64,000 nt of DNA. It comes from CAVTRI01 sp963737075. GTDB taxonomy: Bacteria; Actinomycetota; Acidimicrobiia; Acidimicrobiales; Palsa-688. Shown here one piece after another: positions 61,148 through 64,000 of the stretch. Every line of letters begins with the position of its first letter. The first letter of the stretch is position 1. The notes under the pieces are model-generated. The model did not search any database. It was not told where the DNA came from and worked only from the letters and a program-made list of their open reading frames with translations. The stretch spans positions 1,922,001 to 1,986,000 of the forward strand of contig CAVTRI010000002.1 in assembly GCA_963737075.1 (NCBI GenBank). The letters run 5' to 3'. The position numbers were made by a program, and so were the translations under genes.

Positions 61148-62425
61148 TCAATCGTGGAGCGCGAGGAAGCGGGCCAGGTTGCCTCGCATGATGGCGCGCT
61201 GCTCTGCCTCGTCGAAAGTGGCGATCTGGCCCAGGTACGCGGCGGGGTCCGGCAGGCCTTCGCCGTGGGGGAAGTCGGAGCCAAACACGATGGGTTCGAC
61301 GCCGGCCGCCTCCACCGCCCGGGGGACGTTCTCTTCCGGGAACGGGGCCACGAAGCAGTGCTCCCGGAAGTACTGGCTGGGCCGCTTGGTCAGCTTGGCC
61401 CACGTTCCTCTCCGTCCCATCAGGAACGCGTGGTCCAGCTTGCGGATCGTGTACGGCAACCACACCGTCCCCTGCTCCGACAGCAGCAGCTTCATGTTTG
61501 GAAACCGCTCGAACCAGCCCTGCAAGATCGCGGCGCCCACCGTCTCCATGGCCGGCCGGTCGCCGTAGTAGAACACCCACTGGAAGGCGTCCATGTCGCC
61601 GAGCATGACCTCCGGCTCGTTCCATTCCTCCCCCTGGGCGGCGTAGCGAGTCACCGACGCCAGGTGGGTGGCCAGCCGGATGCCGGCTTCGTTGCAGATC
61701 GACCAGAACCGGTCGTTCTCCGGCCGAAACGGCGAGGTGTGCATAGACGGCCCGCTCGAGGTCTGGATGATCCGGGGCACGTCGATCTTCAAGATGTCCT
61801 CGAGCAGCGCCAAGGCGCCGTCGGGGTCCGCGAAGGAGATAAACGGCGGGGTGAACAGCCGCTCCTCATAGTTGAATCCCCACTCGTGGCCCAGATACCG
61901 GTTGAGCGCCGTCAAGTTGGCGTACAAGCCGTCGAAGTCGTCCTCGAACTCCACCTCGATCCCCGGCAGGGCAGCGAAATTAACCGCAGCTTCGATTCTC
62001 TGTGAGTCCATCACCGCCAGCCGGTCCGACGGGTTATCCAGATGTTCCTGCAACTCCCGGTATCGGGCGGCGAACTCCCTGCGTCCCTCGGCGTCCAGCT
62101 CCCTGAGCGGGTTGAGCTTGGTCAGCAGCGAACCCGGGATCACCGCCCCGCCCGCCTCCTCCGACGACCCCGAGTCCTTGACCCCGAGCTCGGCCAGCAG
62201 TTCGTTGGACCCCACCACCTGGAAATTCTTGTACGTGAACCGCCGGCGCCGCCCATTGAACACCTGATCCCGCCGGCCATCCGGCAACGTCACCGTCCGG
62301 ATGGCCATGTCCCGCTTGTCGGGGTCGATGTAATCCATATACGCCGTCGGCCGTGGGGTCGAGTGCTCGTCGGCGTCGTTTATCCGATAACGCAATTCCT
62401 TCTCGTCGGAATGGGTAAGGGTCAC
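61148..62425 (-). CDS. Amidohydrolase, amidohydrolase_2 TIM-barrel family
   Basis: A 425-residue member, the longest of the five. The metal motif DxH lies at Asp19-His21 (INDADEHSTP) but the usual following Glu is missing. An insertion (about residues 55-120) includes VFNGRRRRFTYKNFQVVGSN. Later motifs are IRLATHLASV, KLLLSEQGTVWLPY and FGSDFPHGEG. The start is a GTG at 62423-62425 with GGAGG six bases upstream. Directly upstream (62450-62460) is the perfect repeat GTACTGAGTAC. It is followed upstream by the binding-protein gene on the same strand, 107 bases away. Confidence 0.8.
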   Translation of the reverse strand: MTLTHSDEKELRYRINDADEHSTPRPTAYMDYIDPDKRDMAIRTVTLPDGRRDQVFNGRRRRFTYKNFQVVGSNELLAELGVKDSGSSEEAGGAVIPGSLLTKLNPLRELDAEGRREFAARYRELQEHLDNPSDRLAVMDSQRIEAAVNFAALPGIEVEFEDDFDGLYANLTALNRYLGHEWGFNYEERLFTPPFISFADPDGALALLEDILKIDVPRIIQTSSGPSMHTSPFRPENDRFWSICNEAGIRLATHLASVTRYAAQGEEWNEPEVMLGDMDAFQWVFYYGDRPAMETVGAAILQGWFERFPNMKLLLSEQGTVWLPYTIRKLDHAFLMGRRGTWAKLTKRPSQYFREHCFVAPFPEENVPRAVEAAGVEPIVFGSDFPHGEGLPDPAAYLGQIATFDEAEQRAIMRGNLARFLALHD

Positions 62426-62449
62426 CGGCGGCCTCCTAGCCCGGATATC

Positions 62450-62460
62450 GTACTGAGTAC
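62450..62460. promoter_or_regulatory. Perfect inverted repeat GTACT-G-AGTAC
   Basis: Five-base arms with a one-base centre, 25 bases upstream of the amidohydrolase GTG. It has the same architecture and CTGAG core as GGTCTGAGACC at 8701-8711. It may be an operator of a regulator shared by several amidohydrolase-type genes in the window, but the sample is small. Confidence 0.3.
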
Positions 62461-62532
62461 AATCTAGTCCTATGCAGCCGATGGACGCGCCGGCTGCCGC
62501 CCCTCAGCGGGCAGCACGGACGTGGATCATGT

Positions 62533-63828
62533 TTAGAGGTTCGACGGTACATTTCCACATAGGGCTTTGCCATTGTTGACGGACGCGAAGTTTTGTCCTT
62601 GGACGTTGACGTACCAGGTGCAGTAGCTCTTCTCGGCGGTCCCGAAGTGATTGAAGTTGACGGGGGCGGGCAGGAGGCCGTCAGCATTGAAATCGGTCAC
62701 CTTCGACAAGTTGGTGATGAAGGATTGGCGCGTCGGGTTCTGGCCCGCAACCTGCAGCCCCTTGGCGGTGAGGATGGCCGCCAGGTAGGCATCGGTGACT
62801 CCGAACGTCGGGTAAGTGCCTGACCGGTAAGTGGGGTCGGCGGCTTTGAGGTTGGCCTGGAATGTGTTGGACGCTGAGCTGTTGGTATCGAGGGGAGGGA
62901 TGATGCTCGAGTAGTAGACGCCCTGCGCCGCTTGGGCCGCGGTCGCGGTGGAAAACAGCGTCGAGTCGGCGGAGGCCAACGACAGCGACTTGGCGCCGAC
63001 GCCCGCTTGCTTGAGTCCCGTGACCAGGGCCAGCACGGTCGACTGCACGCAGGAGCAGACGGCGAAATCGGTCCCGGCTTGCTTCATGGCCAGCACGGGA
63101 GTGGACACGTCTGTGGTTCCGAAGTTGACCGAGAGGTTCTCGTAGCCCATGGTGATTCCGAGGTCCTGCAAGGCGGTCTTCATGTCTTTTATCGACGAGG
63201 TCGACGAGGGCGAAATGCCGTAGGCGAGGCCCCCTACGTTCTTGACACCGAGATACTTGGCCAGCTGTGACGCTCCGATGGCGGCCGGAAGCTCGGGATG
63301 GCTCGGATCCATTCCACCGCTGAAGCTGAACATGTTGGTGTTAGGCTGCACGCCCCATTCGGGGCCGTCGAAGCCCGATCCGATGACGGGCACGCCGGCC
63401 TGCTGGGCGGCCCGGTAGGCGCCGAAGAAAAAGGAGCTGTCGCTAATGATGGCGAACACCCCCTGGTTCAGCAACAGTTGGACGGCGGTGAGAGCCCCGC
63501 TGGGAGAGGACGTGTCGTCCTCGGTGACCAACTGGATTTGCCGCCCGTTGATGCCTCCCTGCTTGTTGAGGGCGTCGAAGTACGCCTTGGCGCCCACCGC
63601 GCTCGTGGAGAACGTCGACGAGGCGACCCCGGTGGCCGATGTGACGAAGCCGATCTTGATCGTCGTCGGCGTCACCCCGGGCGCGCTCGCTTTGTTCCCT
63701 GCGGTGTTGCCGGATGGCTGGCCGCTGCTCACCGGTTTCTTCGACGACCCTCCGCACGCCGCCGCGATGCACGCAACCGCAAGGAAGACGCCGACGGCTC
63801 GACTCAAACTCGATTGGAACAGACGCAT
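62533..63828 (-). CDS. ABC transporter substrate-binding lipoprotein (periplasmic-binding type I)
   Basis: A 431-residue binding protein. The signal sequence ends in a lipobox VACIAAAC (Cys25), and a Gly/Ser/Lys-rich linker follows. The type I fold has TTIKIGFVTSATGVASSTFS, ALNKQGGINGRQIQLVTEDD, FAIISDSSFFFGAYRAAQQA and, near the end, ADGLLPAPVNFNHFGTAEKS. It resembles branched-chain amino-acid-type binding proteins that also carry aromatic or dicarboxylic acids. The permease and ATPase genes are not in the window, so they may lie to the right. The ATG at 63826-63828 is the longest good start. It may supply the substrate of the catabolic block. Confidence 0.9.
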   Translation of the reverse strand: MRLFQSSLSRAVGVFLAVACIAAACGGSSKKPVSSGQPSGNTAGNKASAPGVTPTTIKIGFVTSATGVASSTFSTSAVGAKAYFDALNKQGGINGRQIQLVTEDDTSSPSGALTAVQLLLNQGVFAIISDSSFFFGAYRAAQQAGVPVIGSGFDGPEWGVQPNTNMFSFSGGMDPSHPELPAAIGASQLAKYLGVKNVGGLAYGISPSSTSSIKDMKTALQDLGITMGYENLSVNFGTTDVSTPVLAMKQAGTDFAVCSCVQSTVLALVTGLKQAGVGAKSLSLASADSTLFSTATAAQAAQGVYYSSIIPPLDTNSSASNTFQANLKAADPTYRSGTYPTFGVTDAYLAAILTAKGLQVAGQNPTRQSFITNLSKVTDFNADGLLPAPVNFNHFGTAEKSYCTWYVNVQGQNFASVNNGKALCGNVPSNL

Positions 63829-64000
63829 AAGTGTATCTTCCCCCTGCTCTTTGTGCTGAGTCTAAATAGGTTGTCGTGCCAAGTCAAGGGAGCGGAATCC
63901 TGAGACTGGCCGAACTACTCAACGACTTCTTCCAGCACAGCTGGCCCGCCGATCCGGGAGCAATCTAAGGCGAAGGAGACCGACGGCCGGCGTTGGGCGC
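63829..64000. other. Right end of window, probable promoter region
   Basis: 172 bases upstream of the binding-protein gene. GCTGAGTCTAAA (63855-63866) resembles the CTGAG-containing motifs noted elsewhere. A short plus-strand frame with CGTGCC near 63874 reads to a stop at 63967 but is too short to assign. Confidence 0.3.

Noticed and set aside
1..64000. CRISPR arrays, defence islands, prophage or plasmid replication genes
   Set aside because: No regularly spaced repeats, Cas proteins, phage structural genes or replication initiators were seen anywhere in the window.

Overview
This window is high-GC DNA that reads like an actinobacterial chromosome, most likely a soil or environmental lineage of the Acidimicrobiia type. 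That placement is inferred from gene content: F420-type enzyme families, zinc-ribbon/OB-fold (DUF35) partners of thiolase-like proteins, CaiB-type CoA-transferases, Rieske oxygenases, an ECF sigma/anti-sigma pair, and many GTG/TTG starts. No rRNA, tRNA or CRISPR array was seen.

Left part (1-22.8 kb). This is a catabolic region on both strands. It opens with a minus-strand operon of two-domain extradiol (VOC) dioxygenase, ACMSD-like amidohydrolase and Rieske oxygenase (the last cut by the window edge). Next come a truncated substrate-binding protein gene, a complete group II intron with its reverse transcriptase, and a polytopic PIG-V-like membrane protein. Two more amidohydrolases, a second Rieske oxygenase, two enoyl-CoA hydratases, an acyl-CoA synthetase, a thiolase-like protein with its DUF35 partner, an aldo/keto reductase, a solitary molybdenum hydroxylase large subunit, a frameshifted VOC gene, a zinc alcohol dehydrogenase, a class III aminotransferase and an NDH-2-like flavoprotein follow.

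Middle part (23-45 kb). This holds an L,D-transpeptidase lipoprotein, a frameshifted secreted beta-propeller gene, and an ECF sigma factor overlapping its zinc-finger anti-sigma factor. A zone of decay follows at about 27.3-36.2 kb: remnants of TnpB, a GNAT, a degenerate IS3 element, a Baeyer-Villiger monooxygenase C-terminus, an internally deleted luciferase-like monooxygenase and an SDR N-terminus. An apparently intact IS630 element with matching inverted ends closes that zone. Two dihydrofolate-reductase-like genes, a VOC protein, an ankyrin-repeat protein and a flavin monooxygenase come next. The last locus here is a decaying MarR / ABC-2 transporter operon.

Right part (45-64 kb). This is a compact second catabolic block: two tandem-domain CoA-transferases, a coupled acyl-CoA dehydrogenase pair, two amidohydrolases, a TetR-SDR pair, a second thiolase-like/DUF35 pair, a kinase-like phosphotransferase next to an unrecognised 352-residue protein, a second TetR and a lipoprotein that binds branched-chain-amino-acid-type or other small acids. 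A coherent reading, which is inference, is uptake by the binding protein, activation by CoA transfer or ligation, dehydrogenation by the paired acyl-CoA dehydrogenases, hydration by enoyl-CoA hydratases, carbon-carbon cleavage by the thiolase-like/DUF35 pairs, and hydrolysis or decarboxylation by amidohydrolases. The substrate cannot be named from sequence alone.
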